Assembly (NCBI GenBank): GCA_020201305.1
Contig: JAIVHC010000042.1
Location: forward strand, 1 to 11,360
Origin: Geobacteraceae bacterium
GTDB lineage: Bacteria; Desulfobacterota; Desulfuromonadia; Desulfuromonadales; Desulfuromonadaceae
DNA: 11,360 bases
Direction of reading: 5' to 3'
In this document: in pieces, positions 4,623 to 11,360 of the stretch
Position numbering within the stretch: the stretch's first letter is position 1
Layout of the letters: each line of letters opens with the position of its first letter
The notes under the pieces: model-generated
The model's input: only the letters and a program-made list of their open reading frames with translations
What the model was told of the DNA's origin: nothing
Databases searched by the model: none
Position numbers and translations under genes: made by a program

Positions 4623-6209
4623 ATGCTGCCTGGCGCTCCGGTCGGGTGTGCAGCGTATCTGGTGACTGCGATGACTATCACCCATGATCTTGCCGGGTTC
4701 CTACAAACACATGTCGTTGCCAGTGGCGCCACCTTAGAGGAAATTGAGAAAGACTTTTCCGACTCCCAGGTGCCGGAACAACCCACCTTTGTTTCCGATT
4801 ATGCCTCATTTTTAAAAGATACCCTGGTAGCACAATCAGTTCATACCGCATCTCCCGGGTTCATCGGGCACATGACCTCGGCCATGCCGTATTTTATGTT
4901 GCCTCTGGCGCGGATTCTGATTGCCCTTAATCAGAACACCGTCAAAGTGGAAACTTCCAAGGCGTTTACCCCGCTGGAGCGCCAGGTGCTGGCGATTCTT
5001 CACCGTCTGATCTACGGTTTTGATGACCCATTTTACTCGCGCTTTATCCACGATAGCCGCAGTGCCCTCGGGGTGTTTTGTTCCGGCGGTACTGTAGCCA
5101 ATATTACCGCCCTTTGGCTCGCACGAAATCAGCTGTGCGCTCCGGATGGCGAGTTCGGGGGTATTGCCAACGAAGGGATGTTCAAAGCCCTTAAGCACCT
5201 CAACTGTGAAGGGCTTGCAATCCTGGTGTCCAAAAGAGCGCATTACTCTCTTGCTAAAACCGCAGATGTGCTGGGGCTGGGGCGCGATAATCTCGTTTTG
5301 GTGGATACTGATGATAACAACCGCGTCGATATGCGCAGTCTGCGTAATGCATGTTCGCGGGTTGAGAATGAAAACAAGCGCGTTCTTGCGCTGGTGGGGA
5401 TTGCAGGCACCACTGAAACCGGCACAGTCGATCCTCTAGAGGAGATGGCGGATCTGGCGCAGGAGATTGGATGCCACTTCCATGTTGATGCCGCATGGGG
5501 AGGGCCGACGCTGTTTTCTGATACCAATCGCTGGCGCATGCGGGGTATAGAGCGTGCTGACTCTGTTACCTTTGATGCTCACAAACAGTTGTATGTACCC
5601 ATGGGGGTAGGGATGGTGTTGTTTAAGGATCCGCAGGCGGTATCTGCTATTGAACACCATGCCGCATATATCCTGCGCCCCGGATCCAAGGATCTTGGTA
5701 CCCATACGCTCGAAGGTTCGCGTCCGGGTAAAGCGATGCTGGTGCATGCGGGGCTTAATATAATCGGCCGCCGCGGTTATGAACTCCTTATCGATCAGGG
5801 GATTGAGCGCGCGCAGCAATTTGCTGACATGGTAAAGGCGCATCCCGATTTTGAGCTCATCACTGCTCCCGAGCTCAATATTCTCACCTACCGCTATAAC
5901 CCCGCGTGGTTACAGCATAAGATGTCCACTGCTCGACCTGCGATGGTGGAGGAGATCAATCGCCATCTGGATGATATTGTGGTGGCGGTGCAAAAGGCGC
6001 AGCGCGCCGCAGGGAAAACCTTTGTCTCACGAACCAGCCTGGCTCCGGCCCGCTATAAAGGGCAGAAGATAAATGTGTTCCGCGTGGTGCTGGCCAATCC
6101 CCTTACTACCCACGCCATTCTTGAAGAGGTGCTGAAGGAGCAGCAGGAACATGTATCCAGGTTGCGCGCCCTCATTGTCCCCTTGCGCGAACTCGCAGCC
6201 AGAGCCTGA
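4623..6209 (+). CDS. panP: PanP-type PLP-dependent aspartate 1-decarboxylase
   Basis: This belongs to the group II PLP decarboxylases related to glutamate decarboxylase. It is most like the Vibrio PanP branch, which decarboxylates aspartate to beta-alanine for pantothenate and coenzyme A when pyruvoyl-type PanD is absent. Across 528 residues it shows EIEKDFSD and HTASPGFIGHMTSAMPYF (74-91), NQNTVKVETSKAFTPLERQVL (103 on), CSGGTVANITALW (153-165), RAHYSLAK (205-212, His207 stacking on PLP), HVDAAWGG (287-294, Asp289) and TFDAHKQLYVPMG (316-328, PLP lysine Lys321). The catalytic set is complete. No clear ribosome binding site precedes the ATG at 4623; an in-frame ATG at 4671 (MTITHDLAGF) is an equally possible start. 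The permease gene follows after 35 bases, suggesting an operon. Glutamate or another acidic amino acid as substrate is a lesser possibility. Confidence 0.87.
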   Translation: MLPGAPVGCAAYLVTAMTITHDLAGFLQTHVVASGATLEEIEKDFSDSQVPEQPTFVSDYASFLKDTLVAQSVHTASPGFIGHMTSAMPYFMLPLARILIALNQNTVKVETSKAFTPLERQVLAILHRLIYGFDDPFYSRFIHDSRSALGVFCSGGTVANITALWLARNQLCAPDGEFGGIANEGMFKALKHLNCEGLAILVSKRAHYSLAKTADVLGLGRDNLVLVDTDDNNRVDMRSLRNACSRVENENKRVLALVGIAGTTETGTVDPLEEMADLAQEIGCHFHVDAAWGGPTLFSDTNRWRMRGIERADSVTFDAHKQLYVPMGVGMVLFKDPQAVSAIEHHAAYILRPGSKDLGTHTLEGSRPGKAMLVHAGLNIIGRRGYELLIDQGIERAQQFADMVKAHPDFELITAPELNILTYRYNPAWLQHKMSTARPAMVEEINRHLDDIVVAVQKAQRAAGKTFVSRTSLAPARYKGQKINVFRVVLANPLTTHAILEEVLKEQQEHVSRLRALIVPLRELAARA

Positions 6210-6244
6210 GATTTTCTTCAGGCGGATGAAGGCGAAGTGTCTGC

Positions 6245-7522
6245 ATGAATCTGCACTATAATCTCGACGAACTTCCCCCGCTGTTTAAACTGCTGCTCTT
6301 TGGTCTGCAGTGGCTTGCCATCAGTGTTCCAGCCCTGGTGATTCTGGCGCAGGTGATGACGGCCCTGCAACCGGATGCGAATGGTGTAACCTATCTGCAG
6401 ATGATGTTGCTGATAACCGGGGTTGCGCAATTGGTGCAGGTTGTGTGGGGACATAAGTTACCCCTTATTCTTGGGCCTGCTGCGGTGTTGCTCGTAGGTA
6501 CGTTGGCAAGTTCCGCAGCGGCGCCGGGCGCGGTTTCCACCGCGATGTTGATAGGCTCACTGGCGATGTTCTGCGCCAGTGTTACCGGGATGTTTAAACC
6601 CCTGCAACGTTTGTTTACTCCACAGGTGGTGGCGGTGGTACTCCTTCTCATTGCTTTCACTCTTCTTCCTACTATCCGCGATTTAATTCTATCCTCTGCC
6701 GCTGTGAGTGAGATACCGCTTCACCTTGGGTTCAGTCTGGGGATGCTCCTGCTTCTTTTTTCCCTGCAGCCGATATTGCGTGGGATGTGGAAGAACACCC
6801 TGGTGATCTGGGCTATGCTGGGGGGTACTCTGGTGTGGAAGTTTCTTGCCCCGGCGGAGGTGAGTCAGACAGCACCACTTTTTTCAGTCCCCCTGCAGCA
6901 ACTCGGGTTTGAGTTTGTATTCGAGCCCGGAGTAGTAGCGGCGTTTCTGGTGTGCTACATGGTCCTGGCAATCAACGATATCGGTTCCATCCAGGCTCTG
7001 GATCAGATGCTCAAACCTGCGCATATGCCAGCGCGCCTGCAGCGAGGCCTGAGTGTCACTGCTCTTGCGAACATGTCGTCTGCTCTTGTCGGAGTGCTGG
7101 GGCCGGTCAACTACTCCATGAGTCCGGGAGTGATAGCGGCCTCTCGTTGCGCCTCGCGCTGGACGCTGGTGCCTGCGGGTGTCGGCATGGTGCTGTGTGG
7201 ATTTTCACCGCGCCTTACCGCAGTTTTCAGCTCTGTTCCATCGGTGGTTATTGGCACCGTGCTTCTGTACGTGTTGTGTGCTCAGGTAGCTACCGGGCTT
7301 CTGGTAGTGTATCAGCAGAGTGCCACAGTGCGCTACGAACACGGTCTGAGTGTCGGGCTTGCACTCCTGGTGGGCACCAGTGTGGCATATCTCCCCCCTG
7401 AGGTTCTCAATACCATCCCTTCCGTGCTGCGCCCCATGCTCGGCAATGGCTTTGTTGTAGGCGTATTGCTGTGTCTGATGCTCGAACACCTTGTGTTCCC
7501 TGCGCATAAACGCCCGCGCTGA
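6245..7522 (+). CDS. NCS2 (NAT) family nucleobase permease, uracil/xanthine type
   Basis: This is an inner-membrane proton-coupled importer of a nucleobase (uracil, xanthine or a related purine). The 425-residue protein is strongly hydrophobic with about 12 to 14 membrane segments. Family marks are GLQWLAI near the start (20-26), the substrate-contact region in CYMVLAINDIGSIQALD (237-253) and the NAT-signature region GPVNYSMSPGVIAASR (286-301). The residue usually Glu in the first of these helices appears as Asn or Asp here, which may shift specificity, so I give no substrate. It ends in a basic tail. The ATG at 6245 lies 35 bases past panP with only a weak purine-rich stretch (GAAGGCGAAG, 6228-6237) before it; co-transcription with panP is likely. 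No terminator hairpin is obvious after the stop. Confidence 0.85.
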   Translation: MNLHYNLDELPPLFKLLLFGLQWLAISVPALVILAQVMTALQPDANGVTYLQMMLLITGVAQLVQVVWGHKLPLILGPAAVLLVGTLASSAAAPGAVSTAMLIGSLAMFCASVTGMFKPLQRLFTPQVVAVVLLLIAFTLLPTIRDLILSSAAVSEIPLHLGFSLGMLLLLFSLQPILRGMWKNTLVIWAMLGGTLVWKFLAPAEVSQTAPLFSVPLQQLGFEFVFEPGVVAAFLVCYMVLAINDIGSIQALDQMLKPAHMPARLQRGLSVTALANMSSALVGVLGPVNYSMSPGVIAASRCASRWTLVPAGVGMVLCGFSPRLTAVFSSVPSVVIGTVLLYVLCAQVATGLLVVYQQSATVRYEHGLSVGLALLVGTSVAYLPPEVLNTIPSVLRPMLGNGFVVGVLLCLMLEHLVFPAHKRPR

Positions 7523-7706
7523 TATTCCTCTTTCTGTTGTTTTTCTGACACGCATCTCTTCCCTTGCACCAGACTCTACTTCCATCTAAACTTGTGGGAA
7601 AAAGATCTATACGCGTTTGTCTACTCCAGCATCCGATACTCCTCTCATGCAGTGGTATTATCCCTACCTGCATTAGCATTAAAGAATAGAAGGGCAGGAA
7701 CAATAT

Positions 7707-7877
7707 ATGTCATCACAAGACAATTCAGCTAAGAATCATTTGCGTCTGGTCAAATCCGGGAAACGCTCCATGGCGCTCAAAACCGAACTCGACAACCTGC
7801 GCACTCTGAATAGATACCATGGATCCGGACCAGGCGCAGTTCTGGCTCTATCAGTTACACCAGATAGATTCGGATGA
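7707..7877 (+). pseudogene. Probable detached N-terminus of the DUF6178-family gene, other frame
   Basis: AGGAA six bases before the ATG at 7707 is a much better translation signal than anything before 7819. The frame encodes MSSQDNSAKNHLRLVKSGKR, SMALKTELDN and LRTLNRY, then runs into what looks like out-of-frame sequence and stops at 7875-7877. It overlaps the start of the 459-residue frame by 59 bases. The basic, helical start resembles the N-termini of DUF6178 proteins, as far as I recall them. The likely history is an internal deletion with frameshift near 7800-7820. It could instead be a short upstream ORF that couples translation to the longer gene. Confidence 0.42.
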
Positions 7878-9198
7878 TACATTGCGCCTTGTGGACGAAC
7901 TCGATTTTGACATGCTGGTGTTGCTGGTTAAAAAGCAGTTGCGTGTGGTGCGCGGTCTTGAAGCGCTGGACAATGATGAACTTGAGGAACCGCGACTGCG
8001 TCCGGATCAATTGTATGAATGTGAATACCGCGACCCGGAGCAGGCCAAATGGCTGGAAGGGCTGTTGGAACTTTTGTTCAGCGAACGCCAGAGTGTGTAT
8101 CTGCATTTGATGGAGGCCGTTCGGCATGAGACTGAGCTGGTATTCGAGGAGGAGGTGTTTCACGACCGTATCGCCCGCCTGTCTGATTTCGGTTTCATTG
8201 AAACCCATGAAGCGCTCAAAATCCGCGCATGGCTGGATCCGGAACACTTTGATCCTGCGGCGTTCATTAAGGATCAGACCGTGTTTACATCAGAATACAG
8301 TGGATTGTCATTGCCCGGTTTTGTGATGACCGTAGCCCAACCGCGAGATCTGCTTGCCGATGTGATGAGTAACAGCTTGAACGAGGCTTTGTGTCAGGAA
8401 CTCACCTATCTGCTCAATCGCGCCATGAGCGCGGATCAGGTGGATGTAGGCAATGCGACAGAGGTGCAGGAATCCCTCGAAGATGTATACAATTATCTCA
8501 ATATCGCTTTGGGCTACCTCGCCGGTACGGATGTAGGTCGCGCTATTGAAATCTTTGAACAGGTGTACCTTCAGGCCCTCTACCGCCTCGGCTTCAGCCT
8601 CACCACTGTACTTCAACGCCGTGCCCGCGTAGTGCTGAAATCTCCCGCAGGCCCCTATCTGGATGGCCCGGATGCGGCTCTCATTGCGGCGCTAAATCAG
8701 TCAAAGCCGCGCTTTTACTCCGGGGTCGAAACAACCACACGTGCGGATGTGCGTGCGTTTCGCAACTACGCTGATGTAAAAGCCGTGAGTACTGAACTTG
8801 ATGCCGTTGAAGCCTTGTTGCCTCTGTTCGGAAATGCGGGTCTGTTCAATATCCCTGCTCCGGAAGAATTGGAACTCGAAGGGTGTATCCCTCCTCAGGC
8901 CAGTGAGGTCACCCTTTCAGAGCTGTTTTTAACTTCCATAGCCAACAAGATTCTCGGGCATGAGCCCACTCCGGAACCTATCCCTGCGCAAGAGCTCGAA
9001 ACGCTGCACCAAGCGCTCCACGCAGAGGCGAGCTTTCAAGAGTTGCGCAACCAGACCAGAGAGTGGCTCACTTCCCTTGCACCGGGTAGTGGTACTTTTG
9101 TGGAGTTCTGCTTCGATCTATGGGAGCATGAATTCTACGCCCTCAAAGCGGAAAATATTAAACCCCACTATATTGGCGGGCTGCTAATTCGGCTTTAG
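7819..9198 (+). CDS. DUF6178-family protein of unknown function, N-terminally incomplete
   Basis: The 459-residue product is acidic, soluble and largely helical, with no signal peptide or transmembrane segment. I place it in the DUF6178 family, found mostly in Deltaproteobacteria, from the overall run MDPDQAQFWLYQLHQI, LDFDMLVLLVKKQLRVV and the ending FVEFCFDLWEHEFYALKAEN with IGGLLIR. No catalytic motif is visible and no function is known to me. The ATG at 7819 has no ribosome binding site and the frame is closed upstream by a TGA at 7807-7809. Family members as I remember them carry extra residues before this point, and a fitting start with good translation signals exists in another frame at 7707. 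The gene may therefore be frameshifted, or translated by coupling. Repeat copy B and its terminator hairpin follow. Confidence 0.68.
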   Translation: MDPDQAQFWLYQLHQIDSDDTLRLVDELDFDMLVLLVKKQLRVVRGLEALDNDELEEPRLRPDQLYECEYRDPEQAKWLEGLLELLFSERQSVYLHLMEAVRHETELVFEEEVFHDRIARLSDFGFIETHEALKIRAWLDPEHFDPAAFIKDQTVFTSEYSGLSLPGFVMTVAQPRDLLADVMSNSLNEALCQELTYLLNRAMSADQVDVGNATEVQESLEDVYNYLNIALGYLAGTDVGRAIEIFEQVYLQALYRLGFSLTTVLQRRARVVLKSPAGPYLDGPDAALIAALNQSKPRFYSGVETTTRADVRAFRNYADVKAVSTELDAVEALLPLFGNAGLFNIPAPEELELEGCIPPQASEVTLSELFLTSIANKILGHEPTPEPIPAQELETLHQALHAEASFQELRNQTREWLTSLAPGSGTFVEFCFDLWEHEFYALKAENIKPHYIGGLLIRL

Positions 9199-9338
9199 TT
9201 TGTGCTGCATTAATGCACCCGAGGGGCTCCGTAACGTGGATTATGCGCAATCTATTTTTGATGGCGGCGCAAAAACTCATCAACTGCTGCGCCATTATGA
9301 GAAAGGTGGTAATTATCTCGCTGCTTCGACGTACGTAT

Positions 9339-9360
9339 GAGACGTTGCATGCAACGTCTC
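9339..9360. repeat. Perfect 22-bp palindrome nested in repeat copy B
   Basis: GAGACGTTGCA is followed directly by its reverse complement TGCAACGTCTC. Copy A lacks it. As I recall, palindromes of this form, often flanked by GTA and TAC, recur as short dispersed repeats in cyanobacteria and other bacteria. Here it is flanked by GTAT and TAC. Confidence 0.7.
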
Positions 9361-9375
9361 TACAGGGACAATCAC

Positions 9376-9398
9376 GCGCCTTGCATTTGGCGCTTTTT
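9376..9398 (+). terminator. Rho-independent terminator within repeat copy B
   Basis: GCGCC (9376-9380), loop TTGCATTT and GGCGC (9389-9393) are followed by TTTTT (9394-9398). It is suitably oriented to end the DUF6178 transcript. The group II intron begins eight bases after the T-run, the position favoured by group IIC introns. Confidence 0.65.
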
Positions 9399-9405
9399 GC
9401 TTAGC

Positions 9406-10054
9406 GGGCGACTCGCAGCCCGTTTCCCTCAGTGATGGTGCTAGTCCATCCCTGTGTAACCGTGAGAAAACATAGGAGGCCAACATCAGGATTATCACTC
9501 CGGGTAAAACCTCCCCGTCGCACCCATCGAACGGGGTTGCCGGAGGTAAGTAACTCGCTACGCCGTGAGGCGGGCGGGAGAAGGGCTTGAGGCCGAGGTT
9601 CAGATCCGTATTTTCCTGCTGAAGCGACGGCAGGCAGGAGATTAGGTCGAGGTGGCGTGGTCGTGGGGTGAGGATTCGCTAAGTTCTGCAGCCCAGGCTT
9701 TCTAGTAGAAAAGAGAGTTCAAAGCACGGAAGCTCACGGAGAGCCGTGCTGGAAGCGATCACAAGTGGTTAGGCGCGGAGAGGAACTGAACAGGGAAACG
9801 AAGTGACCGAGTGAGGCCTCGCGGAAGTCTCTGAGCACGTAGCAGAGTAGGGCACTGGGAGCCCGAAGCAACCGTGAGGAGTCAGCGCCGTCATAGTAGT
9901 CGTAGCCGGTCAAGCCACGACGAAGGACGACACCGTGAAAGGAAGGTCAAGATGCACATTGCGGGCAGGGGCACGTTCCATGCGAAAACGACCCGGAGCC
10001 GATATACGGCACCGCCAGTGCGCATAAACCGTTCTGACGGAAGAGGAGTGTAAG
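9406..10054 (+). ncRNA. Group II intron RNA domains I to III and first part of IV
   Basis: No protein is expected in this stretch; it is the catalytic RNA body, rich in GNRA and purine junctions. The candidate EBS1, GCTAAG at 9678-9683, would pair with IBS1 at 9400-9405. A six-base match in about 650 bases has an appreciable chance of arising by accident, so this pairing is suggestive only. Confidence 0.65.
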
Positions 10055-11245
10055 GTGAAGCGAATCCTTCACAGTGCGATCGACAAAGTCTACAACTGGA
10101 ACAACCTGTCGGACGCCTCGCACAAAGTGGTGCAAAACAAGGGCAGCGGTGGTATCGACCGGATGAGCGTAACAACCTGGGCGCAGAAGGAGAAACAACA
10201 CCTGAGTACCCTGCGCCATCGGCTCATCAACGACACCTATCGCAGCAACCCGGTCAAGCGGTGCTACATCGACAAACCGGGGAGCAAAAAGAAGCGGCCA
10301 CTCGGCATTCCCATCGTCACCGACCGGGTCTGCCAGCAAGCCGTACATAACGTCCTGAGCCCGGTCTTTGAAGAATATTTCCACGAAGACAGCTACGGGT
10401 TTCGCCCCGGACGCAGCACCCACATGGCAGCAAAGCGAGTCGAAGAACTGCGCAAGCAGGGATATCGAACCGTGGTGGATTTAGACATCAAGGGTTTCTT
10501 TGACCATGTCGACCACGAAATCCTGATGCAGCTGGTACGCCAGGTCATCAAGGACCGACGGGTCCTCGGCCTGATACGCGGCTGGTTAAAGGCCGGAGTA
10601 ATGGAGGAAGGCAAGATCCGCTATCAAACCTCCGGAACTCCCCAAGGTGGGGTGATAAGCCCGTTGCTCAGCAACATATATCTCACCGTGTTGGACAACG
10701 CATTGACGCAAGCAGGATACAAGTTCGTGCGCTATGCGGACGATGTAGTTATTCTGTGCCGTCGAGAAGAAGAAGCTCCCGAAGCATTGAACCATGTTCG
10801 GGAGGTCCTGAAGCGGCTGAAATTGGAACTCAGCGAGGAGAAGACCAGCATAAGCACCTTCAAGGCAGGCTTCGACTTTCTCGGTTTTCATTTCACCCGC
10901 CGGGGCCACACCATTGGGACGAAATCCTTAAAATCCCTGTATGCCAAAGTCCGGTTAGCGACCCGGCGCAAACAAGGAGACCAGCCAGTAGAAGAGATAA
11001 TAAAAGCCCTGAACCCGCTCTTACGCGGTTGGGGAAATTATCACCGCTACGGGCAAAATGTCGGCATGTTCACCAAGTTGGACAGATGGGTTCGCAATCG
11101 CCTGCGCTCCTATATTTACGGACGCTGGCGAACGATCCGCTGGCCGAGGAGGAGCAAGCCGACAAAAGAGGAATTCGATGAAATGGAGCTCTTTTCAATG
11201 CGCAGTATCCTGCGGCCTGAAGCGCAACAACTTATGCTGTTCTGA
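10055..11245 (+). CDS. ltrA: Group II intron-encoded reverse transcriptase/maturase
   Basis: This protein helps the intron RNA fold and splice, then copies it into DNA at the insertion site. It has 396 residues from a GTG start at 10055, chosen because GAGGAG ends six to seven bases upstream. The RT domain shows KKKRPLGIPIVTDRVCQQAV (78-97), YGFRPGRSTHMA (114-125), VVDLDIKGFFDHVDH (140-154), GTPQGGVISPLLSN (194-207) and YADD (227-230), with FDFLGFHF (273-280). The maturase X region includes LRGWGNYHR (323-331) and a basic C-terminus with RWVRNRLRSYIYGRWR. There is no HNH endonuclease, as in class C proteins. All polymerase aspartates are present and the frame is intact, so it may be active. 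It lies in intron domain IV, ending 26 bases before domain V. Confidence 0.93.
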   Translation: MKRILHSAIDKVYNWNNLSDASHKVVQNKGSGGIDRMSVTTWAQKEKQHLSTLRHRLINDTYRSNPVKRCYIDKPGSKKKRPLGIPIVTDRVCQQAVHNVLSPVFEEYFHEDSYGFRPGRSTHMAAKRVEELRKQGYRTVVDLDIKGFFDHVDHEILMQLVRQVIKDRRVLGLIRGWLKAGVMEEGKIRYQTSGTPQGGVISPLLSNIYLTVLDNALTQAGYKFVRYADDVVILCRREEEAPEALNHVREVLKRLKLELSEEKTSISTFKAGFDFLGFHFTRRGHTIGTKSLKSLYAKVRLATRRKQGDQPVEEIIKALNPLLRGWGNYHRYGQNVGMFTKLDRWVRNRLRSYIYGRWRTIRWPRRSKPTKEEFDEMELFSMRSILRPEAQQLMLF

Positions 11246-11271
11246 GTTCCCCGGATGGGGTAATTCACGGG

Positions 11272-11306
11272 GCCGCCGGATGCGGGAAAACTGCCTGTCC
11301 GGTGGC
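11272..11306 (+). ncRNA. Group II intron domain V
   Basis: GCCGCCGGA (11272-11280) pairs with TCCGGTGGC (11298-11306), with one G-U wobble in the lower stem at the place typical of the catalytic triad. The triad reads CGC rather than AGC, a class C feature. The upper part GCGG/CTGC is closed by a GAAAA loop, and unpaired CTG gives the expected 3' bulge. Domain V holds the metal ions for splicing. Confidence 0.78.
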
Positions 11307-11309
11307 AAC

Positions 11310-11351
11310 AGAGGGCTTGGTCTTGGTGACAGGGCCATTCTATTCTCTAAT
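11310..11351 (+). ncRNA. Group II intron domain VI-like hairpin and 3' splice site
   Basis: AGAG (11310-11313) pairs with CTCT (11345-11348), with a GGC/GCC pair further in, and AAT leads to the proposed 3' splice site after 11351. The final AT fits the AY consensus. An unpaired ATTCTATT on the 3' side offers candidate branch adenosines. I cannot tell which is used. Confidence 0.5.
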
Positions 11352-11360
11352 CATCCAAAT

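Larger units (their letters stand above)
9260..9405. repeat. MITE-like dispersed repeat, copy B (interrupted by the intron)
   Basis: This is an inverted counterpart of copy A (1663-1788). Shared blocks include GATGGCGnCGCAAAAACTCA (9260-9279), GTAATTATCTCGCTGCTTCG followed by ACGTACGTA (about 9309-9337), and AATCACGCGCCTTGCATTTG through GCTTAGC (9370-9405). Relative to copy A it has a different centre, with a perfect palindrome inserted at 9339-9360. Its last bases, CATC, appear to be at 11352-11355, beyond the group II intron. Confidence 0.78.
9406..11351 (+). mobile_element. Group II intron, class C-like, 1946 bp
   Basis: This is a self-splicing retroelement. The 5' end GGGCGAC fits the GNGCG-type consensus. 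About 650 bases of structured RNA (domains I-III) precede an ORF in domain IV encoding a reverse transcriptase without HNH endonuclease. Domain V follows (11272-11306), with a CGC triad as in class C introns, then a domain VI-like hairpin closed by AGAG/CTCT and a 3' end AAT. Insertion right after a terminator hairpin is class C behaviour. GCTAAG (9678-9683) in domain I complements the six exon bases CTTAGC (9400-9405) and may be EBS1. Excision rejoins GCTTAGC and CATC, the intact end of the repeat. Boundaries are inferred from this, not from splicing data. Confidence 0.82.

Noticed and set aside
9206..9217. 12-bp palindrome TGCATTAATGCA after the DUF6178 gene
   Set aside because: No T-run, no second copy noticed and no promoter context; too little to assign a role.

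Overview
The window reads as a Gram-negative chromosomal segment of roughly balanced base composition. All ordinary genes point rightward and are separated by selfish DNA. kdsB (CMP-Kdo synthetase) requires an LPS-bearing outer membrane. A DUF6178-type protein and a dispersed repeat with GATGGCGTCGCAAAAA ends recall Deltaproteobacteria and related phyla. This placement is inference and I would not name a genus.

Layout. 1-424: no gene seen. 425-961: TlpA/ResA-like thioredoxin lipoprotein, whose stop codon overlaps a 165-bp palindromic repeat (960-1124). 1185-1616: Fur-family regulator. 1663-1788: copy A of a MITE-like repeat. 1807-2541: kdsB, with its last codons replaced by an IS200/IS605 element of IS608 type (2521-4220) that carries tnpB (minus) and tnpA (plus). 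4221-4622: the displaced kdsB 3' end, a small palindrome and a candidate promoter. 4623-6209: PanP-type aspartate 1-decarboxylase. 6245-7522: NCS2 nucleobase permease, probably co-transcribed with panP. 7707-9198: a DUF6178-family gene whose beginning is in another frame and looks damaged. 9260-9405: copy B of the repeat, with a second palindrome nested inside it. 9406-11351: a group IIC-like intron encoding a reverse transcriptase, inserted just after the terminator hairpin of copy B.

The host genes are housekeeping or metabolic: thiol redox, metal regulation, LPS precursor activation, beta-alanine supply and nucleobase uptake. They do not form one pathway. The interest lies in the mobile DNA. 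(1) Both large insertions can be reversed on paper. Removing 2521-4220 gives back a kdsB reading frame ending EDLEKVNG, and removing 9406-11351 gives back the GCTTAGCCATC end of the repeat seen intact in copy A. (2) The two transposon genes appear to be driven by a symmetric pair of overlapping back-to-back promoters, each with its -35 box inside the first codons of the opposite gene and each starting transcription at or next to the ATG. (3) Palindromic repeats lie beyond the 3' ends of several genes, and one supplies a stop codon. I saw no CRISPR array, tRNA or rRNA, and no clear new multi-gene system. The promoter architecture and the nested insertions are the least ordinary signals.
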